From Chitinophaga varians (GTDB taxonomy: Bacteria; Bacteroidota; Bacteroidia; Chitinophagales; Chitinophagaceae), in NCBI RefSeq assembly GCF_012641275.1, contig NZ_JABAIA010000002.1, forward strand, positions 2,046,001-2,110,000: a stretch of 64,000 nucleotides of DNA, in the 5' to 3' direction. A model generated the notes under the pieces. The model worked only from the letters and a program-made list of their open reading frames with translations. It was not told where the DNA came from and made no database searches. A program made the position numbers and the translations under genes. Shown here piece by piece: positions 44,201 to 52,759 of this stretch. Numbering within the stretch: position 1 is the stretch's first letter; the number at the start of each line of letters is the position of its first letter.

Positions 44201-44534
44201 CCCCGTCCACGTACAGGTCGAAGTGGCGGTCACCACTGCTGGTAGCGGAGGAATGCCCTGCCACCCAGCTGAAGTACACATAAGGGCCTTTGATATGTGT
44301 TGGAACGGCGGCAGTTTCCCAGGCCATCACCTTGTGGCCGTCGGTGGCGCGTGTGAGCAGCGCCGTAGTGGCATAGTCCGGGAAAGCCGAATAGTAGCGC
44401 ATGCTTTCGCCTTCCGTTTCATGGTCGTAGCCATTGATCCAGTCTACCTTGCCGAGATAAGGTACCGTTTTCTGGGCGGAGGCGCCCAGTACGCTGGCAA
44501 GTAAAACAGTGACACAACAGAATATTTTTCTCAT
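41220..44534 (-). CDS. GH38-family alpha-mannosidase (secreted)
   Basis: 1104 residues with a signal peptide (MRKIFCCVTVLLASVLGASAQ). An N-terminal sandwich of about 280 residues precedes the GH38 catalytic core, which begins with the metal-binding HHSHTDIGYSHLQPEV. The probable nucleophile is Asp409 in MISDVPGYTW; a further His (MFHEHTWGAH) fits the second metal-ligand region. The C-terminal beta domains follow. It would release mannose from alpha-mannosides in the periplasm. Last gene of a three-gene operon with a sugar porter and a kinase-isomerase fusion, only 9 bp after the porter stop. Confidence 0.88.
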   Translation of the reverse strand: MRKIFCCVTVLLASVLGASAQKTVPYLGKVDWINGYDHETEGESMRYYSAFPDYATTALLTRATDGHKVMAWETAAVPTHIKGPYVYFSWVAGHSSATSSGDRHFDLYVDGEKLLTFTTKPGNQSPTWTFGAPDSSRIVFQQLRKDGANDSHGLMFLRLPVSRITPGKPVKLKIIGQAQQSNDWLMTFKFSFEEKVDIHPQPFILKNGQQPVTLTALHFGTPRTFRVTVDGKKVYSFPVADGVNNFDIPVPSVKKPDSIRVVVADAGKVLADRFVTLKPVTYRELHFIHHSHTDIGYSHLQPEVLKIHLRNINDALDMIAATRSYPEEAKFKWNIESLWAVDHFLQQATPEKKAAFIQAVKDGDICLSALYANILTGLTLPEETFHYTDFAAQLRKAYGLHIPSAMISDVPGYTWSTVTALAKGGVKYFSSGPNYLGENHPYLGDRVGHFVRSWGDKPVWWESPSGQEKILFWTGGKGYSSWHGTAPGAVFERGPQKIAAYLDELDEKHYPYDIVQWRYNVVADNGPIDTSVSRFVKQWNEKYSSPKIVLNTTDKLFETFEQKYGKDLPVVKGDITPYWEDGAGSTAREEGQNRINSLRLSQLTNAYAMLAPGQFNAQQFYHAWTNVLMFHEHTWGAHNSISQPDVPFVTEQWRIKKQFMLDADSIINILSAQLFQPITDEQSRSIAVVNTLSWPRSGPVKIKVGGKSVKDTRGRKYPLQRLSDGSFVFLASDVPAFGTAVYTVSDEPANTANTLKQTGNTLSNGNVAVTWDNNGSITRLAAKDGHNYAGTFRGQGLNSYWYVPGQNPADAETNQPVQAQVIENGPVVTTVVLRAQAPGANALEKKLTLYANSNVVLIENIIDKKPVRQKEALHFGFPFEVPSGQVTLDAGYGTMRYLQDQLPGSNMDFLFGRRWMDISNQSNGLQWMLLETPMAEPDSMIDERLQVAQSHKEWRTKGQPTSRWFSYVMNNYWHTNYKADQSGSSSYHYALQPHGKADGAALETAAADFTQPLIGFPVKKGATLQAGLFRLTNTAVVATAIVPQENGQYMVRLFNPGKTTQSTGFDWGTLKPARMKIVRNGEEKDAKATVSLPAMGVEEYLLIP

Positions 44535-44543
44535 AACAAATGA

Positions 44544-45941
44544 TTAGTGGTGGATGATCGTTTTTTCTTTGATGGTGATGTTTTCGAGCGACTGGCCTTT
44601 GGTTTCAAACAGGTATTTTTTCGCGTAGAAAAAAGAGAAAAGACAACAGCCGGCAAACAGGAAGAAAGTGGCGGCGATGCCCATGCCTTCCCGCATGAGG
44701 GGGAACAGCAGGTTGAGCAGCCAGTCAGAGATCCACATCACCAGGATACAGATGGAGAGGGCGAGGCCCCGCACCGGTGTTGGAAATATCTCAGTGGCAA
44801 TCACAAATTTCAGTGGTCCAAGCGAAAAGGCGAAGAACAGCAGGAAAAATGTGATAGGTACCAGCAACGGCCATCCGTTGACCTTCAGCAAAAAGCATAT
44901 ACCCGTTAACGTTAGGGCGGCGGCAGCACAGATGGAGCCTGCCAGGTACAGCGGACGGCGTCCGAGGCTGTCTACTTTCCAGATGGCCACGAAAGTGAAA
45001 AGCATATTGGCCGCGCCCAGCATCACCTGGTACAGGAGCGTGTCATTTGCCACTACGCCGGAAGCGCGCAGGATGGTAGGGCCGTAATATATCACCGCGT
45101 TGATGCCGCTGAACTGGGAGAAGGCGGTCAATACACAGGCCATTACCAGCAAATGCCGCAGCGGTGGCTGCAACAGGGCACGCAGCCCGCCGTTGGCCTG
45201 ATCGGCAGATACTGCCATGATGGCCTGCAGTTCATTGGCAGCATCCGTCTGGCTGCTGTTGATTTTTTCCAGGATATGCAGCGCTTCCGCCTGACGGCCA
45301 AAGCGGGCCAGCCATCGCGGGCTTTCCGGCACAATGGCCAGCAGCGCGAAGAACGCGGCGGCAGGCACTACGCCGACGAGGAACATGCCCCGCCAGTATT
45401 CGGTGACAAACAGCCGGTGCAGCCATCCGCCGGGCATATCACCTGCTGCTGCAGCGTGCCGTTGTATCGCCAGGTTGGAGCAATAAGCCACCAGTATGCC
45501 GATGGTGATGGCCAGCTGGTAGAATGTGACCAGCCGTCCCCGGCGGGAAGCCGGCGCCAGCTCCGAGATGTAGAGCGGCGATATATTAGAGGCTACTCCT
45601 ACGCCCATGCCTGCCAGCACCCTGAAAAATATCAGCAGGGGATAGGTGGCAGACGCGGCAAAGCCGATGGCGCTGACCAGAAACAGGAATGCTGCCAGGG
45701 CCAGTACTTTCTTGCGGCCGATGCGGTCGCTGAGCGCGCCGGAAAAAGCTACACCTGCAATGCATCCCAGCAGGGCACAGGAAACGAACCAGCCCTCCTG
45801 TGAGGCGGTCAGCTGGTATTGTGTTTTTACGGGAAGAATAATGCCGCTGACAACAGCAATGTCGAAGCCGAAAAGAAGGCCTCCCAATGCAGCGATCAGG
45901 GTGACGGTAGTGATGAACAGGCGTGTGTTACTGTTTCCCAT
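44544..45941 (-). CDS. Sugar porter family MFS transporter
   Basis: 465 residues, 12 predicted membrane helices. Sugar-porter signatures are present: LLFGFDIAVVSG in helix 1, DRIGRKK and GRRPLYL loops, PESPRWLARFGR after helix 6 and the terminal FETKGQSLENI. I start at ATG 45941; the frame extends to 45965 but the extra eight residues overlap the preceding gene. It likely imports the hexose freed by the adjacent GH38 enzyme, presumably mannose, by proton symport. The gap to the upstream kinase-isomerase gene is 17 bp. Confidence 0.9.
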   Translation of the reverse strand: MGNSNTRLFITTVTLIAALGGLLFGFDIAVVSGIILPVKTQYQLTASQEGWFVSCALLGCIAGVAFSGALSDRIGRKKVLALAAFLFLVSAIGFAASATYPLLIFFRVLAGMGVGVASNISPLYISELAPASRRGRLVTFYQLAITIGILVAYCSNLAIQRHAAAAGDMPGGWLHRLFVTEYWRGMFLVGVVPAAAFFALLAIVPESPRWLARFGRQAEALHILEKINSSQTDAANELQAIMAVSADQANGGLRALLQPPLRHLLVMACVLTAFSQFSGINAVIYYGPTILRASGVVANDTLLYQVMLGAANMLFTFVAIWKVDSLGRRPLYLAGSICAAAALTLTGICFLLKVNGWPLLVPITFFLLFFAFSLGPLKFVIATEIFPTPVRGLALSICILVMWISDWLLNLLFPLMREGMGIAATFFLFAGCCLFSFFYAKKYLFETKGQSLENITIKEKTIIHH

Positions 45942-45958
45942 GACGTGAAATATTTGAA

Positions 45959-48583
45959 TCAGCAATAGTTGTCTTTTACATAAGCTACTACCAGCATGGC
46001 TTTGCCTTCGCCTTCATAACGACAGGTATAGCTGTCCGCCCCTGCCGGAATGACAAAGGTCTCCGCATACTGAAAACGCTGCGTGCCGTCACCGGCGGTA
46101 ACATCCAGCTGATGGCCTTCCACCAGCATACAGATATGACATTGCCTGTTGGTGGGTATGTGCATTTCACCGGAGAACTCATAACGGTCTACCGTATAAA
46201 AATGTTCCGGGTGGGTAGGCAGTTGCCATTTTTTGCCCGATGGCCATTCTTCCTGCAGCTGTGGTTTGGATATCAATGTATCTGGCACTGTTGCGCCTTT
46301 CCTGTCAAAGTACAGGTTGTCGAACGCGCGGTCCAGATGGATAGGACGTGGACGGCCGTTCAGGTCTGTCCGCAGCCAGTCGTACATCTTAAAGGTGAAA
46401 ATATACGGCGTGCTGCTGATCTCCAGTACCAGGTTGTTTTTGCCGGAGGCATGTACCGTGCCGTTAGGGATCAGGAACAGATCGTGTTTATTGGCGGTGA
46501 ACTGCTGTACGTATTTTTCAACGGGTAGTGGTGTGCCCTCGTTGATGGCAGCTTCCAGCGCGCCTCTGAAGGCGGCGGGTTGTATGTCTTCCTGGAAACC
46601 AAGGTACACCTCGGCGTCAGGTCCACAATCGAGTATGTAATAGGTTTCGTCCTGTGTGAAATCTTCTCCGAAATGTTGCAGCGTGTATTCCGGGCGAGGG
46701 TGGCACTGTATGGACAGGTTGCCGCCGTTGAACGTATCGAGGAAATCGAAGCGGATGGGGAAAGCGGTACCAAAGCGTGGTGCGGCTTTGCCGAGCAGCC
46801 GGTGGTTGTCGTGAAATGCCAGCATGTCGAAGGTGATTTCCAGAAGGTTACCGCTGCCTTCCAGTACCAGTCCGTTTTCCGGTGTGATGAGTTCAAAGGA
46901 CCAGGCATAGTTTACTTCATCGGGGTTAAGGCCTGGCAGGTGTTTTTTCATCCAGTCGCCGCCCCATACGCCGGCTTCAAACCAGGGCCGGGCGCGGAAA
47001 GGTTGGGTGAGCATCACATCAAGGGATGCACGTAATTGGTCTCCCTCCATCCAGGTGATGGTGTCCGGCCGCTGACCGTCGATGATCATATCGATATGCG
47101 GTAACAAGGACTGTTTGTGTTTGTTCAATACCGGCCAATCGGCGAAGTAACAACGTTTATACGTATACGTTGGTGTGCCGATATTGGTAACGCTGCCGGC
47201 GCGCAGGCGGTATTGGACCTCATTTTTAGGCACGTCCACGTACAGTAATTTCCCTTTGATGCCGGTAAGGGCAGCGCCGGTACCGTAGATAATATGCAGG
47301 CCGGCCGTATTCTCCGGTTGTATTAAGGATAATTTTTCCGCATCAAAAAAGTCGGCCAGGCTGCCGTCAAATCGTTTGCCGAATACAGGATCTGGCGTGC
47401 CGGAATATCCTTCCAGCATAGAGTGTATGGCAGCAGGCGTTTGCAGGCATGCGCCGGCATGGTACCAGTAAACGGTCCGGTTATGGGTGAGCAGCGCCTG
47501 GTGGAGCTCTGTTCTGAACTGTTCCCACAGCACGCCTTCATAGCCATCTATGATAAGGAGGTTATCTTCTTTGATAGCGGCTGCCAGTGAGGCGTAGCCC
47601 GCCTGTACCGGATGATCTGTATGGAAAGAAGGGAAGACGGTATAAGTGTCTTCGCTGTTATTCGTTATTGAAACCGGCAGTAGTGGCTGGCTGGTGCGCC
47701 GTAGTTCCGCAGGTTCCGGCAGAGCGGGCGCCATGGCGGCTCCTGCCAGAATGCAGCGTTCAGTGTCCTGGCAGTAGGTTATTTTTACAGGGAGATCGCT
47801 GAGCTGTTCTTCCAGCGGACCGGAGAACAGCGTATAGGCGCGGGCGATATTACCGCCGATCACCAGCTCAGTGCAACCGTATTGAGAGAGCCAGGGCCGC
47901 AGGAAAGCGCCCAGGTTTCCGCCGAAGGCGTGAAATACCGGCCGGGCTATTGTTTCATATTGTTCCGCCATTGCTTTCACAGAGGGGGCCATTACGCCTG
48001 TCTGTTGCTGGAAAGTGTTCAGCAGCCAGCGGGTGGAGAAGTAGTCGTCTGCCAGCCCATCCTGAAAGGGACAATCATAGAAGGCTGCGGAAGCCAGTCC
48101 TGCCGGGCCTTGGGCCAGTTCCCCGTTTTCCAGGAAGGCCGATCCGAAGCCGGTGCCCAGTGTCAGCAGTATGGCCTTTTCACCGCTGAGGCCCAGTATA
48201 TGCCGGGCGCCGATCGCAAAACAGTGGGCGTCGTTGTTGAAATGGACTGGCTGGTCGCCGGTGCCGGCAGCGTCCTGCAATGCCTGTCGTGCGTGCAGCC
48301 CAAAAAGGCGGCCGAATTTTCCGCCTACTTTGGTGATGGCGCTGATGCCCTGCTGATAGTCAAACGGCCCCGGCATCGCTATCCCGATGCCGTCAGTTGC
48401 GGTGTCTTTAAACGCCGTAATACAGCCGGCTATCGTGGAGATAATGTCCGCTGCGCTGCCGCCGGCCTGTAAACTTCTGGTGATGATCGTTCCCGGAGCC
48501 GCTCCGGGACGAGTGGTGTCTACTATACAGGCAGATACATGACTGCCGCCAATGTCGATCGCTATTTTTTTCCCCGTTCCCAT
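45959..48583 (-). CDS. ROK-type sugar kinase fused to class I mannose-6-phosphate isomerase
   Basis: 874 residues in one chain. About 1-290 is a ROK/ASKHA kinase: phosphate loop DIGGSHVSACIVD and catalytic Asp118 in NNDAH, with the second loop LLTLGTGFGSAF. The zinc motif C-x-C-x2-G-C usual in ROK proteins is absent. A middle part (about 300-520) resembles a kinase-like alpha/beta fold but is unassigned. About 530-874 is a type I phosphomannose isomerase with metal-ligand lines QCHP (His628) and PNGTVHASG (His711). The two activities would turn mannose into mannose-6-phosphate and then fructose-6-phosphate. First gene of the operon with the porter and GH38; preceded by a GntR-type palindrome. 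Confidence 0.88.
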   Translation of the reverse strand: MGTGKKIAIDIGGSHVSACIVDTTRPGAAPGTIITRSLQAGGSAADIISTIAGCITAFKDTATDGIGIAMPGPFDYQQGISAITKVGGKFGRLFGLHARQALQDAAGTGDQPVHFNNDAHCFAIGARHILGLSGEKAILLTLGTGFGSAFLENGELAQGPAGLASAAFYDCPFQDGLADDYFSTRWLLNTFQQQTGVMAPSVKAMAEQYETIARPVFHAFGGNLGAFLRPWLSQYGCTELVIGGNIARAYTLFSGPLEEQLSDLPVKITYCQDTERCILAGAAMAPALPEPAELRRTSQPLLPVSITNNSEDTYTVFPSFHTDHPVQAGYASLAAAIKEDNLLIIDGYEGVLWEQFRTELHQALLTHNRTVYWYHAGACLQTPAAIHSMLEGYSGTPDPVFGKRFDGSLADFFDAEKLSLIQPENTAGLHIIYGTGAALTGIKGKLLYVDVPKNEVQYRLRAGSVTNIGTPTYTYKRCYFADWPVLNKHKQSLLPHIDMIIDGQRPDTITWMEGDQLRASLDVMLTQPFRARPWFEAGVWGGDWMKKHLPGLNPDEVNYAWSFELITPENGLVLEGSGNLLEITFDMLAFHDNHRLLGKAAPRFGTAFPIRFDFLDTFNGGNLSIQCHPRPEYTLQHFGEDFTQDETYYILDCGPDAEVYLGFQEDIQPAAFRGALEAAINEGTPLPVEKYVQQFTANKHDLFLIPNGTVHASGKNNLVLEISSTPYIFTFKMYDWLRTDLNGRPRPIHLDRAFDNLYFDRKGATVPDTLISKPQLQEEWPSGKKWQLPTHPEHFYTVDRYEFSGEMHIPTNRQCHICMLVEGHQLDVTAGDGTQRFQYAETFVIPAGADSYTCRYEGEGKAMLVVAYVKDNYC

Positions 48584-48962
48584 TATTTTTTAATGTTCAT
48601 ATGTTCAAACATAATAAAAGTTTTTGGAGTGGCAAATTAATTTGGTCAACAGTCAGCGGAAAGAACGGCAGCGGTTGGCGGCCACAACGTGAAAAGCCTT
48701 GCTGCGTCAGGGGATTGGCGGTACAATGGGTGGGCGAATGAGCAAAAGGGAGATCCTGAAACTGCCGCGGATTGGGAAGCAGGCCGTGTGGACAAGCCCC
48801 GGGAGTGGAGCGGGGTTGAGTGGATCAAACGAACGAATCAAACGAATAAATCCATAAAACCCAGGGCTGAAAGCCTTGGGGCATCGGGCAAAAAAGCCAA
48901 TGCCTCCATGTTGATCAGCCTTTCCGGCGAAAGAAATAGAAATCTAATCGTAGCCCAGGGCT
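48584..48962. other. Intergenic region with operator and REP-like repeats
   Basis: 379 bp upstream of the kinase-isomerase gene and at the end of the acyltransferase gene. It contains the GntR-type palindrome at 48599-48614 and the inverted REP-like pair at 48860-48973. A plus-strand frame running through it only translates the repeats and is not a credible gene. Confidence 0.6.
48599..48614. promoter_or_regulatory. Putative GntR operator of the mannoside operon
   Basis: ATATGTTCAAACATAA contains the inverted repeat TATGTT/AACATA and lies 16 bp upstream of the kinase-isomerase start codon. It matches the palindrome in front of the GntR gene at 13 of 16 positions. A second TGTTCA half-site overlaps at its left side. 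Confidence 0.6.
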
Positions 48963-48973
48963 TCAGCCCTGGG
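48860..48973. repeat. REP-like palindrome pair (BIME-type arrangement)
   Basis: Two copies of a CCCAGGGCT-type palindrome face each other: 48860-48880 (CCCAGGGCTGAAAGCCTTGGG) in one direction and 48954-48973 (CCCAGGGCTTCAGCCCTGGG, 9-bp arms) whose reverse complement reads CCCAGGGCTGAAGCCCTGGG. About 73 bp separates them. This matches REP pairs mobilised by RAYT transposases in many bacteria; no RAYT gene is in the window. The second copy overlaps the 3' end of the acyltransferase gene and provides its stop codon. Confidence 0.6.
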
Positions 48974-50057
48974 ACCGTTTTTTCAGATAATTTCTGACAG
49001 GTTCGTCGTATCCTGCCATCGCTGCCCAGCCTAATGTAATCAGGCCCACCACGCCAGCCGGTATTACCACCGCCAGGGTGGACATATCCGGTTTGTATGT
49101 CTCGAGATAATGCGCGAAGATCCACATAAAGCCGTAGTGGGTCATATATAGCGGGTAGGAGATTTTTCCGGAGAACGTGCAGGGTTTTTCCAGCCAGGGT
49201 ACCAGCTGTGCGCCGGCGCCGAGGGCCACCAGTGCCGGGAAATAAAACAGCACAATGACCAGCTCCATCAGCCAGTTGTGCGGAAAATAAGGCATGAACA
49301 GCGCCAGCAGCAATAACAGTGTGACGCCGGGGAAACCGAGTCGGTTAGGGATGATCAGCCGGAAACGGTAGACCAGCATGCCGGCGGTAAAGGAATAAAA
49401 CAGTCGTGCGCCGCCCTGCCAGAAGGTGTCTTTGCTCCAGCCGCCCATCAGGTTACCGGCTTTCCAGGCTACTATGCCCAGTAGCGCTGCGGCTATGAGG
49501 CCCAGCACGAGCAGTGTGTTACGGCGAAGGCGCCATAATACCAGGGCGTAAAAGATATTGGCGATATATTCCCACCATAGAGACCAGGCGGGGGCGTTCA
49601 TACAGAAGAGGTTAAAAAAGCGCTCCGGCATTACCGGGTAGGGGATCAGCAGCAGGGTGGTGATAAACAACATGGTTACTTTACCGAAGCTGTAGCCGGC
49701 AGGAGGTGCCATCAGGGGGTCAAACAGAAAGGTGAGCAGGCCCAGTACAGCGCCCAGCGCTACCAGCGGATGAAGGCGTACCAGCCGTGTCCGGAAGAAA
49801 TCGCGGAGGCGCAGGTGCGGCATCCGGTCGTCATAGGCATAGGCAATCACAAAGCCGGACAGGCAGAAGAAAAAATCTACTGCAAGAAAACCGTGTCCCG
49901 CAAAGTTTTTGCTATAGTCGGTATATACTATTTCCATGAAGTGGAAGATCACCACTACGATGGCGGCTATGCCCCGCAGTCCGTCCAGTATCGCATAATG
50001 TTGTTTGCCGGTAGGTGTATGTGCCCGGGCTGCTGTGGTCATTGTTCCTGTTTCCAT
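48963..50057 (-). CDS. Acyltransferase family 3 (OafA/YrhL-like) membrane protein
   Basis: 364 residues with about ten membrane helices and the family start HYAILDGLRGIAAIVVVIFHFME, including the conserved His after the first helix, and LSGFVIAYAYDDRM. Such enzymes O-acylate cell-surface sugars or lipids. I use ATG 50057; ATG 50042 is also possible, and an ATG at 50084 is open but adds only a short unconserved stretch. The last codons (Ser-Gln-Gly-stop) come from a REP-like palindrome, so the original C-terminus may have been slightly different. Confidence 0.88.
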   Translation of the reverse strand: METGTMTTAARAHTPTGKQHYAILDGLRGIAAIVVVIFHFMEIVYTDYSKNFAGHGFLAVDFFFCLSGFVIAYAYDDRMPHLRLRDFFRTRLVRLHPLVALGAVLGLLTFLFDPLMAPPAGYSFGKVTMLFITTLLLIPYPVMPERFFNLFCMNAPAWSLWWEYIANIFYALVLWRLRRNTLLVLGLIAAALLGIVAWKAGNLMGGWSKDTFWQGGARLFYSFTAGMLVYRFRLIIPNRLGFPGVTLLLLLALFMPYFPHNWLMELVIVLFYFPALVALGAGAQLVPWLEKPCTFSGKISYPLYMTHYGFMWIFAHYLETYKPDMSTLAVVIPAGVVGLITLGWAAMAGYDEPVRNYLKKRSQG

Positions 50058-50130
50058 ATTGAATCCGCACAAGATAACACCCACGTACGGGAACTACAAA
50101 TAGGAATTATTTGTATCTTTTAGAAAAAAG

Positions 50131-50598
50131 ATGACCACTGTACAGCAAATAGCCAAACATTTCCGTGATGTGCATTTCGGAGGGAACTGGACTGCCGTTA
50201 ACCTGAAGGATGCACTCGCTGATGTCGACTGGCAGGTGGCCACTACCCGGATAAACGGCCTTAATACTATCGCCGTACTGGTGTTTCATGTCAACTATTA
50301 CGTAGATGCGGTGCTGAAAGTCCTCCAGGGAGAACCGTTACAGGCCAGTGATAAATTGAGCTTCGATCTGCCTCCTGTTACATCGGAAGAAGACTGGCAG
50401 CGGCTGGTGAACAAAACATTGGTGCAGGCAGAGTCCTTTGCCGGTTTAGTGGAAAGACTGGCGGAAAAGCAGCTGTCAGAAGATTTTACGGATGGGAAAT
50501 ATGGCACCTGGTATCGCAACCTGGCGGGCATCATCGAGCATACGCATTATCATCTCGGGCAAATCGTGGTCATCAAAAAAATAATAAAAGAGGCATGA
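50131..50598 (+). CDS. DinB-like (DUF1572-type) metal-binding four-helix protein
   Basis: 155 residues, helical, with the three spaced His of DinB-type proteins: one in VFHVNYY near residue 53 and two in IIEHTHYHLGQI near the C-terminus. These proteins bind a metal and some are thiol transferases; the reaction here is unknown. No signal peptide. Divergent from the acyltransferase gene with a 73-bp gap. Confidence 0.85.
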   Translation: MTTVQQIAKHFRDVHFGGNWTAVNLKDALADVDWQVATTRINGLNTIAVLVFHVNYYVDAVLKVLQGEPLQASDKLSFDLPPVTSEEDWQRLVNKTLVQAESFAGLVERLAEKQLSEDFTDGKYGTWYRNLAGIIEHTHYHLGQIVVIKKIIKEA

Positions 50599-50722
50599 GC
50601 CTTTCCTTTAGGGCAGTTGAACAGACAAATAAGCGCAATTCCTGTTTCCGGTGATATTAATCCCTGATCCGGCTACTTTACCGTTTTACGGTTGACGGAC
50701 TTTTGTGTCAAAGCAAGAAAAG

Positions 50723-51802
50723 ATGGAATTGACACATTATCGTACGCTGGGTCGGTCGGGACTGAAAGTAAGTCCGCTGACACTGGGCACTATGACATTC
50801 GGAACGGACTGGCACTACGGCGCTTCACCGGAAACATCCAAAGAAATACTGACGGCCTACCTGGAACAGGGCGGGAATATGATAGACACAGCCAATATCT
50901 ACACCAGGGGGCATTCCGAAAAAATTATCGGGGATTATCTGAAAGAAAGTAATGTCAACAGGGACCGGCTGGTGATCGCTACCAAGTTTTTTGGCAGCAT
51001 GCGGCCCGGAGACCCCAACAGCGGCGGTACCGGCAGAAAAGCCATGGTACAGGCGCTCGAAGCATCGCTGCGCCGCCTGCAAACAGATTATATAGACCTC
51101 TACTGGATGCATGCCTTCGATCCCCACACACCAACAGAAGAAACGCTTTATACATTGGAAAGCCTGGTACAGTCGGGCAAAATCAGGTATATCGGTGTGT
51201 CAGACACGCCGGCATGGCAGATAGCGGAGGCGCAGACCATAGCGCATTTCAGGGGCTGGCCTGCATTTATCGGTCTGCAAATAGAATACTCGCTGCTGGA
51301 AAGGACGGTGGAAGCGGAACTGGTACCGATGGCCCGGGAAATGCAGCTGGGCGTTATGCCATGGTCTCCGCTGAAACAGGGCCTTCTCTCGGGGAAATAT
51401 ACCAGGCAGAACAAGGGGGAGGTCCTTAGTAAACGCACGGTTACAGGACCTGTCAGTGAAAAGGCCTATGACGTGATTGACATGCTGAACACTGTTGCGG
51501 CAGATTATCGCGTACCGGCATCGGCCGTGGCGCTGGCCTGGGTGATGGCACGGGAAGGCGTAACCTCTACTATCATCGGCGCACGCACAACGGAACAATT
51601 GCAGCAGAACATGCAGGCGTTGGCGGTAACTCTTTCTCCACAGGTGATTGCAGCACTGGATGCCTTGTCAGCGCCGGATCTCATTTTTCCCTACAACCTG
51701 CTGGCCAACGCCCGGCATATAGCGCAGGGGGGCGCCACGATCAACGGACAGGCCTCCGTGTTGCCCGCCATCCTGCCACAGCAGGAGAACGATCATTATT
51801 GA
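50723..51802 (+). CDS. Aldo/keto reductase
   Basis: 359 residues from the ATG at 50723 (MELTHYRTLGRSGLKVSPLTLG); a GTG at 50705 is open but less likely. (beta/alpha)8 NADPH-dependent reductase with catalytic Asp and Tyr in MIDTANIYTRGHSE, Lys in VIATKFFG and His in DLYWMHAFDPHTP. The C-terminal cofactor line IIGARTTEQLQQN is present. A close relative of the YajO/Tas-like group. It is followed 7 bp later by an AraC regulator in the same direction, which may control it. Confidence 0.93.
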   Translation: MELTHYRTLGRSGLKVSPLTLGTMTFGTDWHYGASPETSKEILTAYLEQGGNMIDTANIYTRGHSEKIIGDYLKESNVNRDRLVIATKFFGSMRPGDPNSGGTGRKAMVQALEASLRRLQTDYIDLYWMHAFDPHTPTEETLYTLESLVQSGKIRYIGVSDTPAWQIAEAQTIAHFRGWPAFIGLQIEYSLLERTVEAELVPMAREMQLGVMPWSPLKQGLLSGKYTRQNKGEVLSKRTVTGPVSEKAYDVIDMLNTVAADYRVPASAVALAWVMAREGVTSTIIGARTTEQLQQNMQALAVTLSPQVIAALDALSAPDLIFPYNLLANARHIAQGGATINGQASVLPAILPQQENDHY

Positions 51803-51808
51803 CGTGAT

Positions 51809-52759
51809 ATGTCTTATTTTTATGGCATGAAGAAAACGATGCCATCACCGGCGATATATCCGGATATCGCCTCTTTTCACAACGAACTGGGACTGCCGGC
51901 GCCGCAACATCCGTTGATCAGTTATGTCAGCTACGAAGGGATGCAGTTCCAGCGTGAATTTTCTTCCCGTATCATGCTCAATTTTTACAAGGTTTCTTTC
52001 ATTCATAAAACCAACGGCATGGTCCGTTATGGCCAGCACTACTACGATTTCAAAGAAGGTGGGCTGTGTTTTATGGCGCCAGGGCAACTGATCTCCGGCG
52101 CCTCTCCGGAAAAGAGCCTTTCAGGCGTGATCATTTTTTTTCATCCTGACCTTATCCGGCATCATTCGCTGGCGAAGAAAATCCGCCAATATGGTTTTTT
52201 CTCGTATGCCGTGTCTGAAGCATTACATCTGACAGAGAAAGAAAAGGCGGTGGTCCTGAAAATATTCGATCAGATAGGCATGGAGCTGGACACGCCGGCC
52301 GACCGCTTCAGCCAGGACCTGCTGGTGTCCGGGCTGGAGCTGTTGCTCGACTACAGCAACCGTTTTTATCACCGGCAGTTTGCGGCACAGCGCGACGATG
52401 ACCACGGACTGTTGAACCGGCTGGACACCGTACTGTTGCAGTACTTCGACAGCGATGCACCTTCCCATTCAGGATTACCCAGCGTGCAATACGTGTCAGC
52501 GCAATTACATTTTTCGCCCGATTATCTCAGCGATTTGTTGCGGGCCAATACCGGATTGAACACACAACAACATATTCACCGGAAATTATTGGAAATAGCC
52601 AAAGACCTGTTGGGCGCCGGCGAGTGGAGCGTGGCTGATATCGCGTACAAACTGGGCTTTGAGCAACCACAGTCTTTCAACCGGTTGTTTAAGAGTAAGA
52701 CAGGTATGTCTCCGCTGGCCTACAGGCAATCCCTCAAAGCGGGAACTGATACCCTATGA
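51809..52759 (+). CDS. AraC-family transcriptional regulator
   Basis: 316 residues: N-terminal cupin-like sensing region (about 20-180) and C-terminal double helix-turn-helix (about 210-312), with DYLSDLLRANTGLNTQQHIHRKLLEIA and WSVADIAYKLGFEQPQSFNRLFKSKTGMSP. An in-frame ATG at 51827 could also be the start. It lies 7 bp after the aldo/keto reductase gene, so probably one operon. Its stop overlaps the convergent DHFR-like gene by a few bases. Confidence 0.93.
   Translation: MSYFYGMKKTMPSPAIYPDIASFHNELGLPAPQHPLISYVSYEGMQFQREFSSRIMLNFYKVSFIHKTNGMVRYGQHYYDFKEGGLCFMAPGQLISGASPEKSLSGVIIFFHPDLIRHHSLAKKIRQYGFFSYAVSEALHLTEKEKAVVLKIFDQIGMELDTPADRFSQDLLVSGLELLLDYSNRFYHRQFAAQRDDDHGLLNRLDTVLLQYFDSDAPSHSGLPSVQYVSAQLHFSPDYLSDLLRANTGLNTQQHIHRKLLEIAKDLLGAGEWSVADIAYKLGFEQPQSFNRLFKSKTGMSPLAYRQSLKAGTDTL

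Noticed and set aside
43461..44504. 347-codon plus-strand frame inside the GH38 gene
   Set aside because: Antisense shadow; the GH38 reading has signal peptide and active-site motifs.
48689..48997. 102-codon plus-strand frame upstream of the mannoside operon
   Set aside because: Its second half merely translates the REP-like pair and runs antisense into the acyltransferase gene.
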